The notes under the pieces are model-generated. The model was given only the letters and a program-made list of their open reading frames with translations. It did not search any database and was not told where the DNA came from. The translations under genes and the position numbers were made by a program. A stretch of 64,000 nt of DNA, from positions 75,864,643-75,928,642 of the forward strand of contig CM049307.1 in assembly GCA_026874595.1 (NCBI GenBank). Reading direction: 5' to 3'. This stretch comes from Sipunculus nudus. Its lineage: Eukaryota; Annelida; Sipuncula; Golfingiida; Sipunculidae. This document shows positions 1 to 11,179 of the stretch, in pieces. The number at the start of each line of letters is the position of its first letter. Positions within the stretch are counted from its first letter, which is position 1.

Positions 1-520
1 TCACCCAAACTAACAGAACATGCCGATTCTCCTCGCAGCCCAAAGCAAATTTCAACAGTTCACCAGGCAATTTGCACCAGGCTAAAACTGTGATCCAAGA
101 TACAGAGAGCAGCAGACACTGGTAACATCAAGGAGACATGATATTGAATAAAGCAGGTAATGGATCCAACATAGGAGATATAAACCAGGACAGGGCACAA
201 CCGATGAATCGCTCGATGGAGCACAGCTCCCAGCATTACGTTGGAAATTATATCGTTGAGAGACACTCCATGAATTCCATTCAATGCCCGCCAGTACTGG
301 AAGAACTTGACAGATGTCCCACACAGAGCCCAGAAAGGACTTGGATTCTCTTGCCACTAGCAAAGCTCTTCGGAATAATGTTATCTCGGTCCAAGTCCTC
401 AGATACTGAAAGGGAACTCTCGGCAATGATTTCTTGTAATCTTTTGGTTCAGCTAGATACAAGGCAGTACCCAATGATGAGAGAAGCGCATATCATCACA
501 TTGTATAAAAAATAAAGGTA
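1..520. other. Unresolved stretch with few stop codons, possible exon or element remnant
   Basis: This block is open over 75 to 130 codons in two minus frames and one plus frame, unlike the stop-rich DNA that follows. The best minus-strand reading starts after a possible acceptor AG near 345. It continues through a segment with two hydrophobic stretches (around residues LCPVLVYISYVG and VSLMLPVSAALCIL) to a stop at 60-62. I recognise no family in any frame and cannot link it to a neighbouring exon, so a chance opening or an old repeat fragment is equally possible. Confidence 0.15.
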
Positions 521-3500
521 ACACTTGAGCAATTACAATAATTCCCATGGCATGACATTCCCGCAGTTATAAATTGGTGTCATATGATTCAGCAGAACTG
601 GCAAATTATGGTCGGATTTATGTAGTGCCTTGAATTTGCAGATAACTACGTCTAAATCAGTAAAATACTGGTTTCCTGCAAGGACTGGTGATTTTTTGGA
701 GGCTACTTATCCTCTAAGCAAGTACTATTATCTGCTTTTGGTTAGCCATGATAACAGGACAATACGGCAATGTATTACAAAATAAAAACAATGTTACCAT
801 ATATATTTATTTGATATAGACACATACACCATATATAAGTACTTGTGAATAACCAATAGTTAACAGGAGGCTGTATATGCAGTGCTCAACATGAAACTGA
901 TGTACCACTCATCTGAATAATAAATGACAATTATTACTGACCACAACATTATAAATGCATGCCTGATATGCAGGATAAAAGGTGACCCATAATAATGAAT
1001 TTGTTCAGCTTGAAATTATGACTATTCGTGGAGAGCTATAACTGCAGCAACCACACCAGGTATTAAAAATTTTGACATGACATGAAAATGACATTCTGAA
1101 CTTATGTAAAAATAAAGGCACAAGTGATAAAATATAATACACAGTGGATAGTTACTGCTCCTTATCAATCAAAAACTTTAACATAAATGTATAAATTAGT
1201 TCTTGACTAAAAAAGTTGACCACACAATTAAAGATGAATTAACTTGTTTTATATCTCTAATTTAGCAGTTTCATGTTGGTTTCGGGACCATTAGCTTGAA
1301 ACTTGTTTTAAGTACTATCAAGCTAAATTTCAACACGTCCCATTTTTTTATTTTACATGCATTTTCGTGGCCTTTTGATGTACCATATGCCATGTGACCT
1401 GTAATTATCATTGCTCTAAAGGGGAGGGAGAGGGTTCTGCAATCAAGTCTGTCTATATGTATGTAAGCTTGTCTGTCATTCTGTTAATTGTATGTTTGTA
1501 TGTATGTATGTTTATGCAGACCTGAACATAAACTCAAACTAAAGCACATTTCCATTTGGAAATTATATACAAGGTATGTCTTGGTACTCCCTGAAGATAG
1601 CCTGGAATTAACTGGGTGTAAAACGAATATGCCATTGTAGTACACTGTGGCTTTCCCTGACCATTTGGAAAAAGAAATAATACATTTCTTTGATTAATTT
1701 TAGCCAATGTAACCAGATGTAGCCATAGTTAAAACAAACCTATTAAATGCAAAAGGAGATCACCTAATCCAATTGTCCAGGAGGGCAGTTTGCATGGGCA
1801 TAAATACATCACATATATGAAATTGTAAAAGTATCTAAGCCTAAGTTGGTAGGGTTTATGTTGTCACCTAATATATCTGTGTTCACAAATAATATTTTCA
1901 GAAATTCTCAATGATTTGCAATGATTGTGGTGGATCATTTATATTTTGGGCAGGTTTGTGTTGGTGTATGTTCTCTCAGTGTTTTCTAGTTTTGTATTTG
2001 TTTTATATTTATATCTGATATATCCGACTATAACCCTGTTAACAACTAAATGCACAACTGTACGGCAGGAGGTGCATAACTGGAAACATTAAATCTGACA
2101 AACAGTTGTCCTTAAACTGGTTTTGAATTGACTTGCTATGGGCAATTAAAGCCTGAAAAATAATCACTTTTCAAATACTACTTTGTAAATACTATCACAA
2201 TATTTGCAAGGGAGCTTCAAGTATCACAATATCACTTATTTTAAATAATGGTGGCATAAAAAGCTTTGGCCTCTAGACCAGCAGCCTAAGGAAATAAATG
2301 TTAACAGATTAAATACGAAACAAACAGCAATCTCATTATCATCACAAGGTCAACATTTTGCAATGATGAATTAGATTAAATATTGCACTAGCTTAAATAT
2401 ATTAACCCATCACAGGTAATAATCCTGATAAATACTGATACTACACATACTGAGCCACAGATATGAAAACAATATACAAATCTAAGTAATGAGGGATACC
2501 TTCAGATATGGCTTAAATAGCCTGATCATGCATAACATATCCTACCATGTCTGAATAAATGATGTCATATACACTGTGGTAAATTTTACAGCATCTTCTG
2601 TTAATTAATTGGTGTCAGAACATAAATGATGCAATATTTCAGATAAAACATGCTGGGTGTCACGAGTCATTTTGCTCAGTCCCCATACAGCTATTATCTT
2701 AATGTTGTGCAGGTGAAGAAATATTAAGTGACCTATGGCCAAAGGAACTCAGCTCATGGGCTTCCCAACAGCTGCAGTCCAAGCTGTCTGATAATATTTT
2801 CAAAAGGAATCTGTAGCTCAGCAGTGATAAGGCAGGCCTGTCTGGGGATTTTCTGGCCATATATAAACCAATCAATTACCTACACTGTAAGCCTAAATTT
2901 AATTTTGCAATTTTGATTACTAACCTCATTGTACATAAAGAGTGCTGGGACTAAACGTGTAAGGATTGAATCCATCAGTGAATATGACATTGTAGTCTTA
3001 CTTCAATTGCATACCTGGATCTATTAATATAACATTGGTTTCAATAAATATGCAATGCTGACATGAAATGTAATGCTTACTGAAGATTTTGATCCTATTG
3101 CATGCTGGAACTGTCTCCAAACTTCAGGATCATAAACTATTAATTCTAATGTAAAATAAACAAAATGAAGGTAGAATCTGCTAAAAAAAGGAAGACATTA
3201 TTGAACAAAAAATGTATTTACCGGTAATACAAGACATTTTTGTGAGTATGTAATACGGGCCGTTCCTTAGATTCCTGATTCATGAAAAATTACTAGAATA
3301 TGAATTTGAATAAATCTTTTCATAAAGCTGTCACTGTATTACATCCTGCATCAGTACAATGATTTGGTCACTACAAGTTATGAAAGTTTTATATTTATTC
3401 AAGCAGACTTTATATATATATATACTGTTTATTCTCTTCAGATTCTAAAGTACTGATAGCATCTGCAGTGAACATCTGCATTCAAAGGAATGGTAACCAG

Positions 3501-4370
3501 GATATTAAATATTGTAAAAAATGGATTTATCAAACTGTGAACATTGAAATTTACAAAGATCCCCATGTTACTATGTACCATAATACATATATAATGCAAA
3601 AATGCATATCCTGTTCTATAACAGGGCCATTTCAATTGAATATGCCACTCTCACAGATACCATTCCCTCATTTATTAATACATAAACATATCTTCAAGCA
3701 CCCATGTCATCAATAAACACCTCGCTATGGATCAATAAACTGGTTCACATAACACTAATTTCCATATAATTAAACCTCACCCTCTTCTGTATATAATCCT
3801 ATATATTATCAAATTGGCTTTACTTATTTTGACACTCCAACACCAGTTTTTACTTACATTACAACCTGTAATACTACACTAGTATACTCATGCTCACTAT
3901 GTTTGTACCTGCAGCTTTCAAGCACTGTAGTTGGCTTAGGTAATAAATATATCTATTTAAAATTCAATCCTCCAGGTAAGCATTTTGTTATACCATTTAA
4001 AAACTCTTTTCTATTTTCTTCCCTCCTCCAATTAGCAAATTTTCTACCTATGTCACTTTCTTGTTCCCAAGAGTTAAATATAATTTCATGAAAAATATAC
4101 TATCTGGGTTATAATATCTAGATGGTTGTTCATAGTAAAGATTACCTATACAAATAATGTAATATGTCTATATTACATCATTTAGCAAGCTGCTGTAGAC
4201 AGTCACTCAAGGTTTCCATGCTAATTTCTGGGAATGAATTTTTCCATCCTACCATATACTTAGCTCCATAGCATACTGACCATAATTTCCACCAACCACT
4301 GATTAAACATAATCTTAAAAACTGATTCAATAAAGAATTTGAGAATTTCATTGATCTCAAGAGAACAAAG
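521..4370. other. AT-rich stretch without a recognisable gene
   Basis: I see no exon with splice signals and family similarity on either strand. The short open frames at 2728-2916, 3468-3716 and 4178-4441 have no recognisable motifs. This is probably intergenic DNA downstream of CYBC1. Confidence 0.5.
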
Positions 4371-4378
4371 CATGGGAC

Positions 4379-4384
4379 TTTATT
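4379..4384 (-). promoter_or_regulatory. Candidate polyadenylation signal of CYBC1
   Basis: TTTATT on the plus strand reads AATAAA on the minus strand, about 250 bases past the CYBC1 stop codon. It would give a 3' untranslated region of ordinary length. Transcript ends were not available, and such hexamers are common in AT-rich DNA. Confidence 0.3.
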
Positions 4385-4635
4385 TGAATTCAGATAAAGC
4401 TGCATTGTTCTACAACTGAGCAAATCATATTTCAGTAACAAAAGACAGCAAAATCTCAGCGTTAAATAAGGTATATAAATGCAGGATACTTAAGCAGCTG
4501 CTCTGACCACATTTACAGTTGATAACAGAGGTCCAAGCCTCAGTGAATGTTCTACATGTAGTCACAATAATTCAGCAGAACTGTAGCACCTCCACCTGGG
4601 TAAAAAAACCAGGGAGAGCTTTAACACGAAAACAG

Positions 4636-5014
4636 TCAGGATGCCTGCTTAGAGGCGCCATCTGGTGCACCTTCTTGTACTAATTCAGCTTTATCAATAT
4701 GTTCGAAATCTTCATCTGATGATGAATCGCTTGGCGGAACTGTCTGATTCTGTACCTCTGTGACTATGGCTGACGTTTCAATTTCCGGAGTTTGTGGTTG
4801 ACTTTCCTGGGCAGCTGTAACCTTATCTGCCTCTGGTGCAGGCTGTTCCACGGTTTTCTCTGATTCTTTTGGTGGTGGTGATGATGTTGATAATTCCTGT
4901 TGTGGTGTTTCCTTCATGATATCATTAGACTCTTTAACCTCTGTAGCTTCTTCATCAGGAGAATCTTTTATGTCTAGGAATTTCTTGATTTTTTCAGCAA
5001 TATATTCATGTTCA
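4636..5014 (-). CDS. CYBC1: CYBC1 last coding exon with extended acidic tail
   Basis: The acceptor is a long pyrimidine tract ending in CAG. The exon first encodes EHEYIAEKIKKFLD, matching the helix of the family after the core domain. About 105 residues of low-complexity sequence follow, with proline-glutamate-serine blocks, a Ser-rich acidic cluster (residues 243-250) and FEHI at 251-254. The stop is at 4638-4636. Confidence 0.9.
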
Positions 5015-8000
5015 CTGAAAAAAAAGAGTACAAAGTCTGAAGATCAATTACATAAGGCACAAGTAATCAGACACACTTTTTATGATGGTTCTGGTGTATC
5101 ATAAAATATCTTCTGATCTGCATTTAGTTGCAGCACATGATATTAATCTTTTAATTTGCTCATAATATCATACATTTTGCAAAAACATGTAAGGTATATT
5201 AACATCAAAGTAGTGTTCCTCTTTATTTAAAAGAAGGAAAATAAACTATAAATTTCCTCATGTAGAATATATTCACAAAGCATGAAAAGCCATAATGACA
5301 AGGAAACAAAGGCATGCTCTCACTGTTACTGGTAATTCTACTTCAGAAGTTGAGATCAACCTAACATCTATTATCATTTTAAAACATTCATGCAACTAAA
5401 CTGGAAGAAATTCTATTAGAGTAAAGTTATCCAAATTTTGACATCATGCCAAGCAGTGTATTAACTGATCTGTGTAACATATTTTGTTACAGCATTTTTT
5501 ACACTTTAACAATAAAGTAAAATTAAACAGAAGTCTGTTCACAAATTGACCTGAGATCAAAAGGGCATGACTTTGCAATAGCATACTATTAGCAGATACT
5601 TAATAAGGCCCCCCTCCCAAGGTCACATCCCAAAATGGTCAAATGTACTATTATTTTATCCAAAAAAAAAATACATTCACACAGCATGAATGACAGCAGA
5701 TAACCTTTCATCAGACAGTTTTTTAATACTGTTCAAGTAACACTATCATGTTTCCTGAATAAAGAAGCACAGGCATTTTATAATACCACATATTGAACAA
5801 AACACACATTTGAAATATCTACCCATCAAAAAGTATGGAATTGCTCAGAGCAATGGTTTGAACCAATATCAGAATATTCTACAAACCTTTTGTCATCTAC
5901 AGAAGCAGTCTCTGTTACTCCTAGTGAGTAACCTGGTAGGAAATGCAGCACCACCTGGTGGCCAGATCCTCCATACTTAATGCTCTCCTCTTCCACTGAC
6001 ACCGCAACAACCTCATCAACCTCAGCCGTTACTGGTCATAAATAACAATACAGATAATGTTTAAAACAGTCTTCAGTGTAACAATACTAAATGCTACTGA
6101 CATGTAATCACCTATTAATCCTCAACCATAAATGGTTAGTAAAAAACAGAAGAACAGGGTCACTCACTGGCCAAAATAAATGAAACATGGTAACTGAGTC
6201 AATGTCAACTGCTAGGTCATGGATGTCATAGAGTCACAAAGGCACCTACTGAGTCACAGAGTCACCACCAGAGTCAAAAAGGCACCTACTAAGTCGCAAA
6301 GTCACCAACTGAGTCACAAAGGCACCTGCTGAGTCAAATATTCATCAACAGAGTCACAAAGGCAACAACTAAGTCACAAAGTCTAAAACAGAGTCAGAAA
6401 GTCACCTGCTGAGTCACAAAGTCACCAACAGAGTCACAAAGGCACCTACTGAGTCATAATGTCACTAAATGAGTCACAAAGGCATCTGCTGAGTCAAAAA
6501 AGCACAAACAAAGTCACAAAGGCTCCAACTGAGTCACAAAGGCACCTACTGAGAGACAAAGTCACCCAACTGAATCAGAAAGTCTCAAACTAAGTAAAAA
6601 AGTCACCAACTAAGTCACAAAGTCACCAACAGAGTCACAAAGTCACCGAAAGAGTCAAAAAGGCAGCTAATGAATCACAAAGTCATCAACTGAGTCATAA
6701 AGGCACCTGCTATGTCACAAAGTCACCAACAGAGTCACAAAGGCACCTATTGAGTCACAAAGTCACCAACTGAGTTAGAAAGTCTCCAACTGAGTCACAA
6801 AGGCATCTACTGAGTGACAAAGTCACCAACTGAATCCGAAAGTCTCAAACAAATTAAAAAAGTCACCAACTAAGTCACAAAGTTACCAACAGAGTCACAA
6901 AGTCACCAACAGAGTCACAAAGTCACCGAAAGAGTCAAAAAGGCAGCTAATGAATCACAAAGTCATCAACTGAGTCATAAAGGCACCTGCTATGTCACAA
7001 AGTCACCAACAGAGTCACAAAGGCACCTATTGAGTCACAAAGTCACCAACTGAGTTAGAAAGTCTCCAACTGAGTCACAAAGGCATCTACTGAGTGACAA
7101 AGTCACCAACTGAATCCGAAAGTCTCAAACAAATTAAAAAAGTCACCAACTAAGTCACAAAGTCACCAACAGAGTCACAAAGTCACCAAAAGAGTCAAAA
7201 AGGTAGCTACTGAGTCACAAAGTCATCAACTGAGTCATAAAGGCACCTGCTGAGTCATGAATTCACCAACAGAGTCACAAAGGCAACTACTGGGTCACAA
7301 AGTCACAAACAGAGTCAGAAAGGCACCTGCTAAGTCACAAAGTCACCAACAGAATCACAAAGGCATCTGCTGAGTCACAAAGTCACCAACTATGTCAAAA
7401 AGTCACACAGTCATCTACAGAGTCACAAAGGCACCAACTGAGTCACAATGTCACCAACAGATTCACAAAAAGATACCTAGAAAAAAGGCACTCACGACCA
7501 TTTTCAAGCTATTTTTAAAACCAAATATTTCTTTGTATTAATCATTCATACAAAAAAGCTACTATAAAAGGGCAAAAAAAGCAAAACTATACACCAAGTA
7601 TTAGCATTTAATTTCTAGAAAGCTTAGAATCTTGATACTCACCAACTTGATGGGTCTTAGGGTCTGTGAAGAATTTTTGGATGAGACTAACTTTCTTGAT
7701 GGAAATTTTGCCCTCCTTTTTATCAATGACACACTCCTATAAACAAGACAGACATGAATTAAATTAAAGAAACTCAACATGCATATATCTACAATTTAAA
7801 AATTTTTTATTCACCATATGTTTCCTTACAATTAGGCCACACCATACAACTGACTGTTCAACACAAGAACCAAGTCATCAGTGTTACCACTAATAACCGC
7901 AAATTTTGGCTCAATTTTCTCCAACAAAATCATTATGTGTTAATAAATGATTTTCATTCATAAAGAGATAAATGAAAATGGATTGAACTTTGTGTTGTTC

Positions 8001-9667
8001 ATATGCCACATTTCAAGTACTAAAATCATTTTTTTTAAATCCTGCAAAGTGGCCACATTTCAAACATTTTGTCTGAACCAAAATATTTGAAAGGAGAAAA
8101 AAAGGAACAAAATTGTTTGCTAGATCCTGAGTCTGAAGATTTTTTTTTCTATGTGTGGCCTAACTGATATTACTGTAATATTCTACTGCTAGCCATCCTT
8201 AATAACTATCTGCACATCTCCAGCTTACCTCCCAGTCCTCCATACATGTTAGTCCTAAGAACACAGCTCCACTCACATAGGCAATCTTCCATAACAAGTA
8301 ATCTGTACAAACACAACAATATATATTATTACACAATATATAATTATTCAGGAATCTGAACATCATATACAAAAGGAGGTGTAAAATCAATGATTTAGAC
8401 CAGCAATGCCACAGTGCTATAGAATATTAATGATTTAAAGGATAGAGCTATTAATGGATGAGAATGAAATTTCATTTTGGCTTATCTGAAAGTCATATCA
8501 TTTTTAAATTCCTTATTTTCAAAGGATGACTAGTAATTTACCAATACATAAACATCACTTTAAAATTGACTCTTTGAGTTCACATAAATTTAAGGCAAAA
8601 AGATCAAGCCAAGCCTTATTTACAAAGCTGAGAATATAAGAAATGATAAAATCACCTACTATCTGACCAATCGTTAATGACTAGTGACATTGCTCTAACT
8701 TCACAGTATAGGCCTCCTATTTTTAATGAACAGCAATAAGTTATGAAATCTTATCTCAAAGATGAATTTTCAATCACAAATGGTCTGTCTTTTGACCATT
8801 TTGTCACGTTTCATGGTAACTGACACTAACTGGTCAATAGGGGTTTTATACAAAAATTTCCATGATGACAAGAGTTTCAGTATGCATTACCATTATTCTT
8901 CTTATTCAAAGAAACTTGGGACACAACTGCTATAGTTATCATATTTGTGTGTAAATGATTTTGTGTAAAAGCAGTTTCTGACAATAAGTGTTCAATGTTT
9001 TTTTAACTCAAGGGTTGAAAAAGGTAGGTCACTGTGAGATCTAACTGGACCTGTCCAGATGTAAACTTAAGGAGTTTTTAGCACAAATGATTATGAAATA
9101 TGCCCTAGTAACAGAGTAATGTCAAAGGTGCTAAACTCTCCCACAACATGCAGGGATATAGGTCAGTATGACCTAATTTATAGTTTGCAGGACAGTGACA
9201 AAGTGTGATTGCAGACATATAAATGACTGATAGACACCTCAGCTAAAATTAGTTACCTGCACTGTAGTAGGCAGCCCCAAGACCAAGTGATACCAAACCT
9301 GTAATACACAAAAGGTATCAAAAATAGTCATTTTGCACAGACTTTGATAAATCTTTGTAATAGAAAATATATTTTGAGTATAATGATCAGAGATGCTGAT
9401 ACTGTAAACCAGTGAGCCTGTGATACCCATGGATCAGTTACTGAAAGTAAATCAATGAAAGTACAGTTTCTGCATATATTAATACACACAGTCATGTTAT
9501 AACTATTATCACTTGTGAGAGTGGATTTTGAAAACAGATAATATAGCATTTCAGAGCAAAGAATGGCTTACCAACCACAACTGCCCATGCTCTAACACTG
9601 GGTTCTCTCACCAGGTGTAGCCGGTCATCGTTTTCTTCTTTTACATTGATGTATGTCATTCTCCTAT
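4636..9667 (-). CDS. CYBC1: Cytochrome b-245 chaperone 1 homolog (EROS / C17orf62 family), six coding exons
   Basis: In vertebrates this ER membrane protein chaperones the gp91phox-p22phox NADPH oxidase heterodimer. Joining 9659-9572, 9298-9257, 8302-8229, 7736-7643, 6031-5887 and 5014-4636 keeps frame throughout and gives 273 residues. All junctions are GT-AG. The N-terminus (RLHLVREPSVRAW), the AAYYS-D segment between two hydrophobic helices (about residues 24-41 and 46-64), the EDWEE motif (65-69) and SVEEESIKYGGSGHQVVL in the central domain match the vertebrate family. The tail after about residue 165 is acidic and rich in Pro, Glu, Ser and Gln. It makes the protein much longer than the human one, which is about 187 residues from memory. 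The ATG lies 8 bases inside an exon with its own acceptor, so an untranslated exon must exist further right. Only similarity supports the oxidase-chaperone role here. Confidence 0.93.
5887..6031 (-). CDS. CYBC1: CYBC1 fifth coding exon
   Basis: It encodes residues 100-147, including VSVEEESIKYGGSGHQVVL. This corresponds to the conserved core of the cytosolic domain (VSVEEE and GxGxxVVL in relatives). The acceptor is TTATGACCAG and the donor GTTTGT. Confidence 0.92.
6196..7468. repeat. Minisatellite, 20 bp units in a 280 bp higher-order repeat, CYBC1 intron
   Basis: Units read GAGTCACAAAGTCACCAAC with variants such as GAGTCACAAAGGCACCTACT. Each is about 20 bases, for roughly 64 copies. The blocks near 6601-6880, 6881-7160 and the start of the next match at an offset of exactly 280 bases, meaning 14 units were duplicated as a block. 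The array fills most of the intron between the fourth and fifth CYBC1 coding exons and has no coding continuity. Confidence 0.92.
7643..7736 (-). CDS. CYBC1: CYBC1 fourth coding exon
   Basis: It encodes residues 69-99 (ECVIDKKEGKISIKK onward), the first strands of the cytosolic domain. The donor is the strong GTGAGT. The junction text, AAGTTG followed by GTGAGT, resembles the minisatellite unit that begins about 160 bases into the next intron. Confidence 0.92.
8229..8302 (-). CDS. CYBC1: CYBC1 third coding exon
   Basis: It encodes residues 44-68, membrane helix 2 (LLWKIAYVSGAVFLGLTCM) followed by EDWE. The acceptor is TTTGTACAG and the donor GTAAGC. It ends in phase 0. Confidence 0.93.
9257..9298 (-). 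CDS. CYBC1: CYBC1 second coding exon
   Basis: This 42-base exon encodes LVSLGLGAAYYSA (residues 31-43), the end of membrane helix 1. The AAYYS-D motif is strongly conserved in the family. The flanks are TATTACAG and GTAACT. Confidence 0.92.
9572..9667 (-). CDS. CYBC1: CYBC1 first coding exon
   Basis: It has an acceptor TTTTGTAG, eight untranslated bases, then ATG at 9659-9657. It encodes residues 1-29 with the conserved LHLVREP-VRAW stretch and the start of the first membrane helix. The donor is GTAAGC and the exon ends in phase 1. Confidence 0.9.
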
Positions 9668-10175
9668 CTACAAAATATCACAAAATACATGTGTTAAAGA
9701 ATAAAGCAAACATATTCTTTCACAAGAGTAATGTCAAAAGTGCTAAACTGCATTCCATAGCATGAAGTAATACAGGTCAGCAAGACCTCCTGTTAAGTTT
9801 CCAAGAAGACCTCATGAAAACCCTTCTAGACACAAAAATGGTTGTTTCCAGACTAAACGGTTATGGTTAGGGCCTTGCTTATGAATATAAGCAGTAAGAT
9901 GAATGGACAATGGACAAAGCAGCTCAGTACAGCTGGAAGCAAGCTGAGCTTGAAATATAGGCTATTGTACCTTTGCCAATTGGCCTCCAAGCCTGTGTCA
10001 GGCTGGAAACTTCAGGCTTTGTTCTTTTGCAACAATCCCTCGGCAACAAAGGTTCTATCACAGATTACTAATATGGATTAAACTAGAAATCTGCATAAGC
10101 CTCTGCCATAGGGGGGTTGGTGGGATGCTTGCATTCATTTATTTGGCCAATATTCTCAGGTTCACTCGAGCATCA
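9668..10175. other. Start of CYBC1 5' intron, nothing recognised
   Basis: No exon, RNA gene or clear element is visible. If the candidate first exon near 30 kb is right, everything from here to about 30.0 kb is one long first intron of CYBC1. Confidence 0.4.
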
Positions 10176-10179
10176 GTGA

Positions 10180-10390
10180 CTCTACATTTGTGAATATTAA
10201 TTGATTAAGTTCCCCAATCCAGATCATGTACTGGATTCACACCAAAATCTGATTCTTCACTGACCCATTCACAAATTGCCCTGAACATTTCAAGAGATTT
10301 CTTTCATGATTGCATGAATCATGTTGTGAATAAACACACACATAAGCATGAACAAGGATGAATGCATACCCTCCTAGCAGAGGCAATAAC
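10180..10390 (+). repeat. Interspersed repeat family R1, copy A
   Basis: It shares with 53685-53937, and in inverted form with 14268-14612 and 31006-31384, a series of matching phrases. These are TGAATATT near CTTGAT, a GGATTCA / CACCAAAATCTGAT segment, a CACACACATA block, and the end CATACCCTCCTRGCAGAGGCAA. The class is not determined. Confidence 0.55.
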
Positions 10391-10646
10391 CCTACACAGA
10401 TTTCTTGGGATTTAGATGTGTTGTTTGGTGCACGAGGCACTGTGTGGCAGTTTCTGTGCACTGGATATCTGATTCATTTATGTACATCTTACCCTGGGCA
10501 ATCACTATCACAATGTAACCTGCCACTGTTAATCACATTGATTGATTTTTTTTCTGGCATGTAGTTGTAGACACAGATAATAAGACCACATGGGTTTGAA
10601 GAGTGACATGTATTAGATAAAAAGAATGCAGGGATATACCAGATGC

Positions 10647-10670
10647 ATCACCAGCTAATTAGCTGGTGAT
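10647..10670. other. Perfect 24 bp palindrome centred on TAATTA
   Basis: The half ATCACCAGCTAA is followed directly by its exact reverse complement, with no loop. The centre is a TAATTA homeodomain-type core flanked by CAGCT / AGCTG half E-boxes. It stands alone, with no repeat of it nearby. Confidence 0.8.
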
Positions 10671-11071
10671 TTTCTCTTAAACAGTGGTGTATGATTACTA
10701 CCAGCTGTTGCAGTGATTAAAGGCTGTTCTAAGACTGCATGACTCATTTGACTTATTTCAGCCCTGCATGCATGCATTGTGGCTGTAGACCAGTCCAGCA
10801 ACAACTAGAATCATTTTCTCTGAATGGCAGTCAGCAGAGCACATATCTCTGTCAAAGCAACTTAGCAGTCCCACTGGATACACCCCTATATCAATATTTT
10901 TTTAAAGATAAGGCAGCACTTCCTATTCAATGAGAATACATGTATCCATATGATAAGAATGATATATTATTATTTCTTCTGGATTGCAGATTTTATATGC
11001 AGGAGTTAGGAACAATCCAGAAGTTATACCCTGTTGTTAAGACATTATAGTTAATCTACAGAGATGTCACT

Positions 11072-11163
11072 ATTTTGCCACTGAGGCAGCAGCAGGGTTT
11101 GAACAGAGGACCTTTGGGCCCGAAGTCCAATGCCTTAACAACTAGGCTACATCCGATCCCTTG
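11072..11163 (-). mobile_element. tRNA-derived SINE head
   Basis: On the minus strand the block contains TAGCCTAGTTGTTAAGG, fitting the A box of RNA polymerase III promoters. About 30 bases later comes TGTTCAAACCC, fitting the B box (GGTTCAANNCC type). The tail beyond the B box does not fold as a tRNA, so this is a SINE remnant rather than a tRNA gene. Its 3' end is unclear. Confidence 0.6.
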
Positions 11164-11179
11164 TGCCAAAATTTAATGG

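Noticed and set aside
11072-11163. Possible tRNA gene on the minus strand
   Set aside because: The A and B boxes are present, but the flanks do not pair as an acceptor stem. A SINE is the better reading.
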